Source: Streptomyces tendae
Lineage (GTDB): Bacteria > Actinomycetota > Actinomycetes > Streptomycetales > Streptomycetaceae
Assembly: GCF_014650435.1 (NCBI RefSeq)
Contig: NZ_BMUY01000010.1
Location: 62,001 to 126,000, forward strand
Direction: 5' to 3'
DNA length: 64,000 nt
Below the pieces are notes generated by a model. That model saw only the letters and a list, made by a program, of their open reading frames with translations, was not told where the DNA came from and did not search any database. The position numbers and the translations under genes are program-made. This document shows, piece after piece, positions 50,109 through 60,576 of the stretch (its first letter is position 1; each line of letters starts with the position of its first letter).

Positions 50109-51638
50109 TCAGATGTCCCGGAAGATCTCGATCTGCGCCCCGATCGAGTTCAGCCGCTCCGCGAGGTCCTCGTAACCGCGGTTGATGACGTACACGTTGC
50201 GCAGTACCGACGTGCCCTCGGCGGCCATCATCGCGAGGAGGACGACCACGGCGGGGCGCAGGGCGGGCGGGCACATCATCTCGGCGGCGCGCCAGCGGGT
50301 GGGGCCCTCGACCAGGACGCGGTGCGGGTCCAGGAGTTGGAGGCGGCCGCCGAGGCGGTTGAGGTCGGTGAGGTAGATGGCGCGGTTGTCGTAGACCCAG
50401 TCGTGGATGAGGGTCTGGCCCTGGGCCGAGGCTGCGATGGCCGCGAAGAAGGGGACGTTGTCGATGTTCAGGCCGGGGAAGGGCATCGGGTGGATCTTGT
50501 CGATGGGCGCCTCCAGCTTGGAGGGGCGCACCGTCAGGTCCACCAGGCGGGTGCGGCCGTTGTCGGCGAAGTACTCCGGGGTGCGGTCGTGGTCGAGGCC
50601 CATCTCCTCCAGGACCGCCAGCTCGATCTCCAGGAACTCGATCGGGACCCGGCGCACCGTCAGCTCCGACTCCGTGACCACCGCGGCGGCCAGCAGGCTC
50701 ATCGCCTCGACCGGGTCCTCGGAGGGGGAGTAGTCCACGTCGGCGTCGATGACCGGCATGCCGTGGACGGTGAGGGTGGTGGTGCCGATGCCTTCGACGC
50801 GGACGCCCAGGGCCTCGAGGAAGAAGCAGAGGTCCTGGACCATGTAGTTGGACGAGGCGTTGCGGATGACGGTGACGCCGTCGTGGCGGGCGGCGGCCAG
50901 GAGGGCGTTCTCCGTCACCGTGTCGCCGCGCTCGGTCAGGACGATCGGGCGGCCCGGGCGCACCGTGCGGTCGACCACCGCGTGGTAGTGGCCCTCGGTC
51001 GCGGCGACGTCCAGGCCGAAGCGGCGCAGCGCGATCATGTGCGGCTCGATGGTGCGGGTGCCGAGGTCGCAGCCGCCGGCGTAGGGGAGGCGGAAGCGCT
51101 CCATGCGGTGCAGCAGGGGGCCGAGGAACATGATGATGGAGCGGGTGCGGACGGCGGCCTCGGCGTCGATGGCCTCCATGTCCAGCTCGGCCGGCGGCAC
51201 GATCTCCAGGTCGGTGCCGTCGTTGATCCAGCGGGTGCGCACACCGATGGAGTTGAGCACCTCCAGGAGGCGGTAGACCTCCTCGATGCGGGCGACCCGG
51301 CGCAGCACCGTGCGCCCCTTGTTGAGCAGCGAGGCGCACAGCAGGGCCACGCAGGCGTTCTTGCTGGTCTTGACGTCGATGGCGCCGGACAGGCGACGGC
51401 CGCCGACGACCCGCAGATGCATCGGACCCGCGTAGCCCAGGGAGACGATCTCGCTGTCCAGCGCTTCGCCGATCCGGGCGATCATCTCAAGGCTGATGTT
51501 CTGGTTGCCGCGCTCGATGCGGTTGACGGCGCTCTGACTGGTGTTGAGCGCCTCCGCGAGCTGTGACTGCGTCCAGCCGCGGTGCTGCCGGGCGTCACGG
51601 ATGAGTCGGCCGATGCGTACGAGGTAGTCGTCTGCCAT
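50109..51638 (-). CDS. XRE helix-turn-helix / UDP-GlcNAc 1-carboxyvinyltransferase (MurA-type) fusion
   Basis: 509 residues. Residues about 8-62 are an XRE DNA-binding domain (IRDARQHRGWTQSQLAEALN, SAVNRIERGNQN). From about 75 an EPSP-synthase-fold enzyme follows: GAIDVKTSKNACVALLCASLL with the Lys-Asn substrate pair, and YAGGCDLGTRTIEPH, where Cys near residue 190 is in the place of the PEP-reactive Cys of MurA. So both halves look active. MurA makes the first committed muramic-acid precursor; this is a second, regulator-linked paralogue found in Streptomyces. The ATG at 51638 opens beside an A+T-richer promoter region. Confidence 0.92.
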   Translation of the reverse strand: MADDYLVRIGRLIRDARQHRGWTQSQLAEALNTSQSAVNRIERGNQNISLEMIARIGEALDSEIVSLGYAGPMHLRVVGGRRLSGAIDVKTSKNACVALLCASLLNKGRTVLRRVARIEEVYRLLEVLNSIGVRTRWINDGTDLEIVPPAELDMEAIDAEAAVRTRSIIMFLGPLLHRMERFRLPYAGGCDLGTRTIEPHMIALRRFGLDVAATEGHYHAVVDRTVRPGRPIVLTERGDTVTENALLAAARHDGVTVIRNASSNYMVQDLCFFLEALGVRVEGIGTTTLTVHGMPVIDADVDYSPSEDPVEAMSLLAAAVVTESELTVRRVPIEFLEIELAVLEEMGLDHDRTPEYFADNGRTRLVDLTVRPSKLEAPIDKIHPMPFPGLNIDNVPFFAAIAASAQGQTLIHDWVYDNRAIYLTDLNRLGGRLQLLDPHRVLVEGPTRWRAAEMMCPPALRPAVVVLLAMMAAEGTSVLRNVYVINRGYEDLAERLNSIGAQIEIFRDI

Positions 51639-51724
51639 GAGGTTGAGGCTATCTCAGATATGAGATCGCACCTCTCGGGGGGTCCGTTCGAGTGACGTAA
51701 CGTCAAGTAACCCCCGGTCACGCC

Positions 51725-51922
51725 TCAGCGGCGCCTGCTCGTCGTCGTGCGGCGCCACCCGAAAGGTCCCGGCAAATCCATCGATGTCGTACGACGTCCG
51801 GTGCTGCTGCGGGTGTGGCGCGGGCCGCTGCGGCCTCCGGTCGTGATGGACCACGAGCGTTTGTTGATGTTCAGCCGCACTCCGGGGAGGATCCGGAAAC
51901 TCTTGCGGAACGTGAGCGGCAT
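51725..51922 (-). CDS. DUF4236 small protein
   Basis: 65 residues from the ATG at 51922, with AGGGGG upstream. It starts MPLTFRKSFRILPGVRLNIN, then SWSITTGGRSGPRHTRSSTG, exactly the DUF4236 pattern of short basic actinobacterial and firmicute proteins. Function unknown. An in-frame longer start at 52021 adds sequence without family match. Confidence 0.82.
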   Translation of the reverse strand: MPLTFRKSFRILPGVRLNINKRSWSITTGGRSGPRHTRSSTGRRTTSMDLPGPFGWRRTTTSRRR

Positions 51923-52068
51923 CGTGCCCCCTTCCGTGTCGCGCCGGGTCGGTCCGGCAGCCATCGGATACCCCCGTTCGGCGTAGTGATGGCCGCACGG
52001 GTCACCCGGAGTGGGGTGCACGCCACACTGCGCCCGGACATGACCGGGCCGCCCCCATGTACTAGAGT

Positions 52069-52086
52069 TATCTCGACATCGAGATA
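52069..52086. promoter_or_regulatory. Perfect palindrome TATCTCGA-CA-TCGAGATA upstream of aconitase
   Basis: Eight-base arms around CA, 142 bases before the aconitase start and between the two divergent genes. The symmetry suggests a dimeric regulator site. Which regulator binds it cannot be told from the sequence. Confidence 0.55.
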
Positions 52087-52141
52087 TCTGCCGAGGCGTG
52101 CCGCAGCCGCGCGCCGCTGTCGGTCTGGCGGTAAGGGTTAC

Positions 52142-52160
52142 CTAACTTAGCCTTACCTTA
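52142..52160. promoter_or_regulatory. Possible iron box (DmdR/IdeR type)
   Basis: The minus-strand reading TAAGGTAAGGCTAAGTTAG agrees with the DtxR/IdeR consensus TTAGGTTAGGCTAACCTAA at 14 of 19 positions. It lies 68 bases before the aconitase start. Iron control of an Fe-S enzyme would make sense, but the match is imperfect. Confidence 0.4.
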
Positions 52161-52227
52161 GCGGATCGGCCAACAGGGCGTGGCGGCAGGATGCGGTGGT
52201 ACGCGCACATGAATGAAGGAGACTGTC

Positions 52228-54945
<2,718 letters not shown>

Positions 54946-54964
54946 GCGGCGACGCACAACGGTT

Positions 54965-55000
54965 GAGGGCCGCATCCCCGGTGACGGGGGTGCGGCCCTC
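54965..55000. terminator. Bidirectional terminator after aconitase
   Basis: GAGGGCCGCATCCCC (54965-54979) pairs with GGGGGTGCGGCCCTC (54986-55000), one wobble pair, six-base loop, between convergent genes. Confidence 0.85.
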
Positions 55001-55036
55001 GCGCTCGTCCGCCTCGAAGAGGCGTCGCGTACGCCC

Positions 55037-55969
55037 TTAGAACATCAGGCGGTACGTGTTCCAGCCACCGCTGCCGATCTTCACGCGGGACTTGAACGGG
55101 GAAGCGGCGTTGCCGGTGCCCTTGTACAGGTACAGCGCACCGTTCTTGTCGCGCGCGACCACGTCGGTGATGCCGTCGATGTCGATGTCGCCGACGGAGA
55201 GGATGTTGTTGTACGTGTTCCAGCCACCGCCGACGCGGGTGCGGGACGTGAACGGCGCCTTGTAGTTGCCGGTGCCCTTGTAGAGCCACAGCACGCCGGA
55301 CTTGTCCTTGGCGACGATGTCGGCCTTGCCGTCACCGGTCAGGTCGCCCTTGCCGGTGATGTGGGTGTAGGCGTTCCACCCGCCGCCGACCTTGTAGCGC
55401 TGGGTCAGCTTGCCGTTGCCGTAGCCCAGGTACAGGTACAGGTAGCCGGAGCTGTCGCGGGCGAGCAGGTCGTCGGCGCCGGCACCGCCCAGGTTGGCGC
55501 CGGAGAACAGCTGGTTGTAGATCTTCCAGCCGTTGCCGACGAGGGTGTGCTCCTCGGTGTTCCAGGGGGCCCAGTAGAGCTGGCCCCCTGACGTGACGTG
55601 CCAGAGGCCGTCCGAGAATCCGTCGGAGTCCTGGTCGACCTGCGTCATGGCGCGGGCGGTCTGCCAGCCGTAGCCGGCGTCCCAGCGAGCGTCCAGCCCG
55701 CCCTCGAAGTCGGGGTCGTAGCTCCACAGGTCACCCGCGCCGTCCACACCGAACACCGGGTTGATCGGAGCGTCTCCGGGCATGGCGGAGGTGCCGTACT
55801 TCTCGCCACCCGACGGCTTCACGTCGAGGTGCGACCGGGAAGCGCTGGCTCCCGGCTCGTCCGCGGCGACGGCGCTTCTCGCACCGGTCGCCACCAGTGC
55901 GGCGGTGAGCGCCGCAGCCGTGGCACGCGCCAGCGCGCGACGCGTGTTCAGGCCAGAGCTTTTGGCCAC
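55037..55969 (-). CDS. Secreted FG-GAP/VCBS-repeat protein
   Basis: 310 residues from the GTG at 55969 (GGAGG 6 bases upstream; an ATG at 55990 is possible). Signal peptide: RRALARATAAALTAALVATG-ARSAVA. The mature part has about five FG-GAP-type repeats, each with a calcium-loop-like D-x-D-x-D stretch (QDSDGFSDGLW, GDLTGDGKADIVAKD, GDIDIDGITDVVARD) followed by LYLYKGTGN-type strands. Such propellers bind carbohydrates or proteins outside the cell; no catalytic domain is attached. It follows the GH92 gene on the same strand beyond a terminator. Confidence 0.88.
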   Translation of the reverse strand: MAKSSGLNTRRALARATAAALTAALVATGARSAVAADEPGASASRSHLDVKPSGGEKYGTSAMPGDAPINPVFGVDGAGDLWSYDPDFEGGLDARWDAGYGWQTARAMTQVDQDSDGFSDGLWHVTSGGQLYWAPWNTEEHTLVGNGWKIYNQLFSGANLGGAGADDLLARDSSGYLYLYLGYGNGKLTQRYKVGGGWNAYTHITGKGDLTGDGKADIVAKDKSGVLWLYKGTGNYKAPFTSRTRVGGGWNTYNNILSVGDIDIDGITDVVARDKNGALYLYKGTGNAASPFKSRVKIGSGGWNTYRLMF

Positions 55970-56139
55970 GTGGGTCCTCCGATTGGTCATGCGGAAGGGA
56001 CCGCGGACGGGTAAGTCCGCAAGATCCCGGGATACTTCGTGATCCTTACACATGACGTTCACAGGTCAATCAGATTTACGGCCGGGGACGAGAGCGGTAC
56101 AGAAAAGGTACGCAAGCGCAACGTGGGGCGTACAACCTT

Positions 56140-56175
56140 TTGCGGGGTACGCCGGTCACCCGGCGTACCCCGCAA
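56140..56175. terminator. Terminator, 16-bp perfect stem with TCAC loop, after the GH92 gene
   Basis: TTGCGGGGTACGCCGG (56140-56155) pairs exactly with 56160-56175. It lies 26 bases past the GH92 stop and isolates that gene from the FG-GAP gene. Confidence 0.9.
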
Positions 56176-56200
56176 CGTCATGCCCTGCTCACCTCCGGGT

Positions 56201-59200
56201 TCAGGCCAGCAGTTCCACCTCCGCCAGCGTGTGCGCGCCGTCCAGCACCAGGCGGTACTTGGCGTAAGAGCCCGGCGACTTCACCGAGAACGCCCGCGTC
56301 TGCCGGTCCCAGGCGAAGGACTCGCCGGAGCGCTCGTCCAGCGTCTTCCAGGTGGTGCCGTCGGACGAGCCCTGGAGCTTCCAGCCGGTCGGGGCCTTGG
56401 CGCGGTCCGCCGACGAGGTGAGCGTGTACTGGACCGCCTTGGCGCCCTTGTCGGACACGGGCAGGTCCACCGAGGTCACGCTCGCGTCCGTCGCCGAGGT
56501 GTTGTCGAACAGCGCGCCCTGACCCGTGATCGCGTCGGTGCGGGGGGTCGGCACCTCGTCGTCCTTGGTGATCGACGGCGGCGCCGCGTTGCCGCCCGTG
56601 CCCCACGAGGAGGGCTTCGCGCCCATGTCGAACTCCAGGACGCCGCCCTTCGCGATCAGCGAGTGGGGGAGCGAAGTGGAGTTCCAGCGCTTGCCGTTGA
56701 CCTTCAGGCCCTGCACGTAGACGTTCTCCGTGCTGTTCTTCGGCGCCTTGACGACCAGCTCGCGGCCGTTCTCCAGGTGCACCGTCGCCTTCTTGAACAG
56801 CGGGGAGCCGATGGCGTACTCGCCGCTGCCCATCACCAGGGGATAGAAGCCGAGCGAGGAGAAGAGGAACCAGGCCGACTGCTCGCCGTTGTCCTCGTCG
56901 CCGTGGTAGCCCTGCCCGATGTCGCTGCCGGTGTACAGCCGCTGGAGCACCTCGCGGATGTTCTTCTGCGTCTTGTACGGCTGCCCGGCCGCGTCGTACA
57001 TGTACAGGGCGTGGTGGGCGACCTGGTTGGAGTGCCCGTACATGCCCATGCGGACGTCGCGCGCCTCGACCATCTCGTGGATGACCCCGCCGTAGGAGCC
57101 CTTCAGGTCCGGGGAGGCCGTCTCCGGGGTGGAGAGGTACTCGTCGAGCTTGTCGCCGAGGCCGTCCCGGCCGCCGTACAGGTTGGCCAGGCCGCGGCTG
57201 TCCTGCGGGGCGGTGAAGGCGTAGCCCCAGCCGTTGGTCTCCGTGTAGTCGTAGCCCCACACGCGCGGGTCGTACTTCTCGGAGTCCACGCGCCAGTTGC
57301 CCTTGACGTCCTTGCCCTGGAAGAAGCCGGCCTTCGCGTCGAAGAGGTTGACGTAGTCCTGGGCGCGGTTGAGGAAGTACGCGGACTCGTCCTTGTACCG
57401 CTTCTCGCCGGTCTCCTTGTAGAGCTTCTCGCCCATCTTGGCGATGCCGTAGTCGTTGAGGTAGCCCTCCAGGGACCACGACAGGCCCTCGTGCGTCTCG
57501 GTACCGGCGTAGCCGAGGAACGGCGAGGTCTCCATGCCCTTGCGGCCCACGCCGGAGGACGGCGGCACCACGGTGGCGTTCTTGACCGCCGCGTCATACG
57601 CCGCCTTCGCGTCGAAGTCGACGCCCTTGACGTAGGCGTCGGCGAACGCCACGTCGGAGGAGGTGCCGGTCATCAGGTCCGCGTAGCCGGGGGAGGACCA
57701 GCGCGAGGTCCAGCCGCCGTCCTTGTACTGCTGCACGAAGCCGTCGACCAGCTCACCGGCCTGGGACGGGGTGAGGAAGGAGTACGCGGGCCAGGCGGTC
57801 CGGTACGTGTCCCAGAAGCCGTTGTTGACGTAGACCTTGCCGTCCACGATCTTGGCGCCGGTCTCGGTCGGCGTGTTCTCCTTGACCGCCTTGGAGAACG
57901 GGGAGGCGTACTTGTACTTTCCGTCGACCTTCTCGTGGCCCGCGTTCGGGTACAGGTACAGCCGGTAGAGGCCGGAGTACAGCGTGGTCAGCTGGTCCTG
58001 CGTGGCGCCCTCGACCTCGACCTTGCCGAGGATCCTGTCCCACTGCTTCTGGGCGTCCCGCTTGACCTTGTCGAAGGAGGCGCGCTTCGGGATCTCCTGG
58101 CGCAGGTTGTCCTTCGCCTGGTCCACGCTGATCAGCGAGGTGGCGATGCGCATCGTCACGGAGTGGTCCCGGCCGGCGTCGAAGCGCAGATGGCCCTTGA
58201 CGCCGCTGGAGTCGCCGCCGGTGACCTTGCTGTCGAACTCGCCGTAGACGAAGAGGCGGGTGGCACCGGCGGAGCCGCCGGACTTGACGTCCGAGTAGCC
58301 GGTGAAGGTGCCGTTCTCCTTGTCCAGGGTCAGGCCGGCCTGGTCGTTGACGTTGTCGAAGATCACGCTCGCGTCGTCACCGGGGTAGGTGAAGCGCATC
58401 ATCGCCGCGTGGTCGGTCGGCGTCATCTCGGCCTTGACGCCGTTCTCGAACCGCACGCCGTAGTAGTACGGCCGGGCGGTCTCGTTCTCGTGCCGGAAGG
58501 CCAGCTCGCGGGCGTCCCGGCCGGTGTCCGGGGTACCGGAGGCGGCCGAGGGCATCACCTGGAAGGTCTGCCGGTCACCCATCCACGGGCTCGGCTCGTG
58601 GCTCGCGGAGAACGCCTGCACGGTGGGCAGGTTGTCGTCGTTGTTGCCGCTGGCGTACTCGTAGATCCAGCTGAGCGACTCGGCGTTGGTCACCGGCGTC
58701 CAGAAGTTGAAGCCGTGCGGCACGGCGGTCGCGGGGAAGTTGTTGCCGCGCGAGAAGCTGCCGCTGGAGTTGGTGCCGCGGGTGGTGAGCGCGTAGTCGG
58801 ACAGGTGGGCCTTGGGACGCTCGGGCGCGGCCCGCTCGATCTCCACGTCGTCCAGCCAGCCGCGGAACTTCGCCGGGCCCTTGGGGGAGTCGTACGCGAT
58901 CAGGATCCGGTCGACGGTCTTGCCGGCCGCGACCGAACCGATCCCGGACTTCACGCTGTTCCACTGGTTCACGTAGAGGATCTTGGCGTCGCCCTGACCG
59001 CGCGGCGTCAGCGGGAACCCGTGCTGGTCGGTGGCCTTGAGGTCGCTCAGGTAGGTGCCGTCGGTGAAGGCGAGGTCGACCGAGACGTTCGTGGCGTCGT
59101 AGTCGAGGTCGCCGTCCGCCATCGACGGGAAGATCTTGTACGACAGCTCCGAGCGCCGGTCGACCTTGACGTTCACGTCGAAGACCTTGTTGTACGAGTA

Positions 59201-60007
59201 GCCCCGGCCGTCCGCGGTGTGCCGGCCCGCGTAGCGCAGCGCGTGCTTGCCGGTGAACCCGGCGTTCGCCTTCGCCGTCGGCGAGCCCACTGGGCCCTCG
59301 TCGACGAAGGAGAGCATGTCCTCGGGCGTGGGGACCTCGGTGTCGCCGGTGGCCAGCTGCACGTCGGCGAGCTGGAGCGCGTCACCGGCCCCGTTGTTCT
59401 TGGTGATCTCCAGCCGGAAGTGCTGGAACTCGGCGGTCTCGGCGAGTTCGTAGGTCTTGGTCTGGAACCGCCCGTCGAAGTGCTCCCCGGCGCGGGTGTC
59501 CAGCGTCTGCCAGGTCTCGCCGTCCGCCGAGCCCTTCAGCGTCCAGTCCAGCGGGTCACGTTCGTCGTGGTCGTTGGCCGAGGTGAGCGCGTACTTGGCG
59601 ATCTTCGTCGGTGCGTCGAGGTCGAACTCGACCCAGCCGGTGGGCGCGAAGGTGAGCCACTTGGTGGCCGGCTCGTTGTCGACGAGGTTCTCCTTCACCT
59701 CCCGGCCGCCCGTGTTCTCGGCGCTCGCGCGCACGCCGGTGACGTGCTCCGTGACGTTGCCGGGTATGCCGGTGCTGTACCCGCCGTCCACACCCAAGGC
59801 CCGCTTGCGGCCGTCCTTGCCGGTGTCCACGGTGTCGGTCCAGTCCGGAGCCGGGTCGTCGGCCTCGAAGGAGGACGCGAACTCCCGGTCGGCCTTCGCG
59901 GGCGCGTCCGGCAGTGCGACCGCCGCCCCCTGTGAACCCACCGCCAAGGCGAAGGCGGTCGTCATGACGACCGCCGGACCCCATCTGTGCCGAACTCTGT
60001 ACTGCAT
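56201..60007 (-). CDS. Secreted GH92 alpha-mannosidase with F5/8-type (CBM32-like) domains
   Basis: 1268 residues from the ATG at 60007 (GGAGGG upstream). Signal peptide: VVMTTAFALAVGSQGAAVAL. An N-terminal discoidin-like domain (about 85-215, GREVKENLVDNEPATKW) is followed by a linker/jelly-roll region and the GH92 domain with VNNGFWDTYRTAWPAYS, SHNQVAHH-like GHSNQVAHHALYMYD, and GYHGDEDNGEQSAWFLFSSLGFYPL, which holds the catalytic acid region. A second discoidin-like domain closes the protein. GH92 enzymes are Ca-dependent exo-alpha-mannosidases (often 1,2-linked). Likely product uptake through other ABC systems; the adjacent NgcEFG importer is divergent. Confidence 0.93.
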   Translation of the reverse strand: MQYRVRHRWGPAVVMTTAFALAVGSQGAAVALPDAPAKADREFASSFEADDPAPDWTDTVDTGKDGRKRALGVDGGYSTGIPGNVTEHVTGVRASAENTGGREVKENLVDNEPATKWLTFAPTGWVEFDLDAPTKIAKYALTSANDHDERDPLDWTLKGSADGETWQTLDTRAGEHFDGRFQTKTYELAETAEFQHFRLEITKNNGAGDALQLADVQLATGDTEVPTPEDMLSFVDEGPVGSPTAKANAGFTGKHALRYAGRHTADGRGYSYNKVFDVNVKVDRRSELSYKIFPSMADGDLDYDATNVSVDLAFTDGTYLSDLKATDQHGFPLTPRGQGDAKILYVNQWNSVKSGIGSVAAGKTVDRILIAYDSPKGPAKFRGWLDDVEIERAAPERPKAHLSDYALTTRGTNSSGSFSRGNNFPATAVPHGFNFWTPVTNAESLSWIYEYASGNNDDNLPTVQAFSASHEPSPWMGDRQTFQVMPSAASGTPDTGRDARELAFRHENETARPYYYGVRFENGVKAEMTPTDHAAMMRFTYPGDDASVIFDNVNDQAGLTLDKENGTFTGYSDVKSGGSAGATRLFVYGEFDSKVTGGDSSGVKGHLRFDAGRDHSVTMRIATSLISVDQAKDNLRQEIPKRASFDKVKRDAQKQWDRILGKVEVEGATQDQLTTLYSGLYRLYLYPNAGHEKVDGKYKYASPFSKAVKENTPTETGAKIVDGKVYVNNGFWDTYRTAWPAYSFLTPSQAGELVDGFVQQYKDGGWTSRWSSPGYADLMTGTSSDVAFADAYVKGVDFDAKAAYDAAVKNATVVPPSSGVGRKGMETSPFLGYAGTETHEGLSWSLEGYLNDYGIAKMGEKLYKETGEKRYKDESAYFLNRAQDYVNLFDAKAGFFQGKDVKGNWRVDSEKYDPRVWGYDYTETNGWGYAFTAPQDSRGLANLYGGRDGLGDKLDEYLSTPETASPDLKGSYGGVIHEMVEARDVRMGMYGHSNQVAHHALYMYDAAGQPYKTQKNIREVLQRLYTGSDIGQGYHGDEDNGEQSAWFLFSSLGFYPLVMGSGEYAIGSPLFKKATVHLENGRELVVKAPKNSTENVYVQGLKVNGKRWNSTSLPHSLIAKGGVLEFDMGAKPSSWGTGGNAAPPSITKDDEVPTPRTDAITGQGALFDNTSATDASVTSVDLPVSDKGAKAVQYTLTSSADRAKAPTGWKLQGSSDGTTWKTLDERSGESFAWDRQTRAFSVKSPGSYAKYRLVLDGAHTLAEVELLA

Positions 60008-60033
60008 GTCCTGGCCACCCTCCCTGCGCGCGG

Positions 60034-60045
60034 GACAACGTTGTC
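60034..60045. promoter_or_regulatory. LacI-type operator palindrome GACAACGTTGTC
   Basis: A perfect 12-base palindrome centred on CG lies 27 bases before the GH92 start, the form used by LacI/GalR-family repressors. No LacI gene is in the window, so its regulator is encoded elsewhere. Confidence 0.6.
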
Positions 60046-60576
60046 AAATCAACTGCGCAAGGACCAGTAGGGGTCAAGTGGCATGTGATGTCAAGGGTGT
60101 TGGATGTGGCGTTCGGGGCTTATGGCGGGTATTCCTACGGCATGCCGTGCACAGGCCGCTCATATTTCCGGGAGGTCTCAACTCGGAAAAGACGTACCGC
60201 GAACCTTGCATTCGATCTTGCTCCGCCAAGCGAAAGTGGACTATACCTGTCGGCACTCCGGGGCATCTTCACCGCACCCGACCTTGTACGGCCGCATTTC
60301 CTGCACGACCCAGCTTGACCCGAACGCGGTGCCGGGGAGGATCCGGTTCACCGCCTGAGTCCTGGAGAAGGCGAGGACTTGAGCATGGGATCCACCACCG
60401 GCGTGGGCCATCACGATCTGATCAGGCGGAGCGCGACCGCCGCTCCGGCCCCGGCGACTGTTGTGCCGGCATCGCTCAGCTGATCATCGGCGCCGTACCG
60501 CGGCTCCGAGACGACGGCGACAACGCCGCACACGCAGCACACCGGACAGAACCAATCGATCAGTGAGGATGCAAAG
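60046..60576. promoter_or_regulatory. Divergent control region between GH92 and ngcE
   Basis: About 530 bases. It holds the near-direct repeat GGTCAAGTGGCATG / GTGATGTCAAGG at about 60070-60095 and an A+T-richer stretch at 60100-60250. AGTGGACTATACCTGT (60235-60250) agrees with the DasR consensus AGTGGTCTAGACCACT at 12 of 16 positions, which would fit control of an N-acetylglucosamine importer. A 32-codon frame from ATG 60385 lies further on. The real promoter positions cannot be fixed. Confidence 0.45.
60385..60483 (+). CDS. Possible 32-residue small ORF upstream of ngcE
   Basis: ATG at 60385 preceded by GAGGACTTGAGC, TGA at 60481. The peptide begins MGSTTGVGHHDLIRRSATAA and is Ala/Pro-rich. 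No family known; it may be a leader peptide or chance. Low confidence. Confidence 0.25.
   Translation: MGSTTGVGHHDLIRRSATAAPAPATVVPASLS

Noticed and set aside
56039..59935. 1298-codon open frame on the plus strand opposite the GH92 gene
   Set aside because: An effect of high GC third positions. The minus strand carries the signal peptide, GH92 motifs and terminator.
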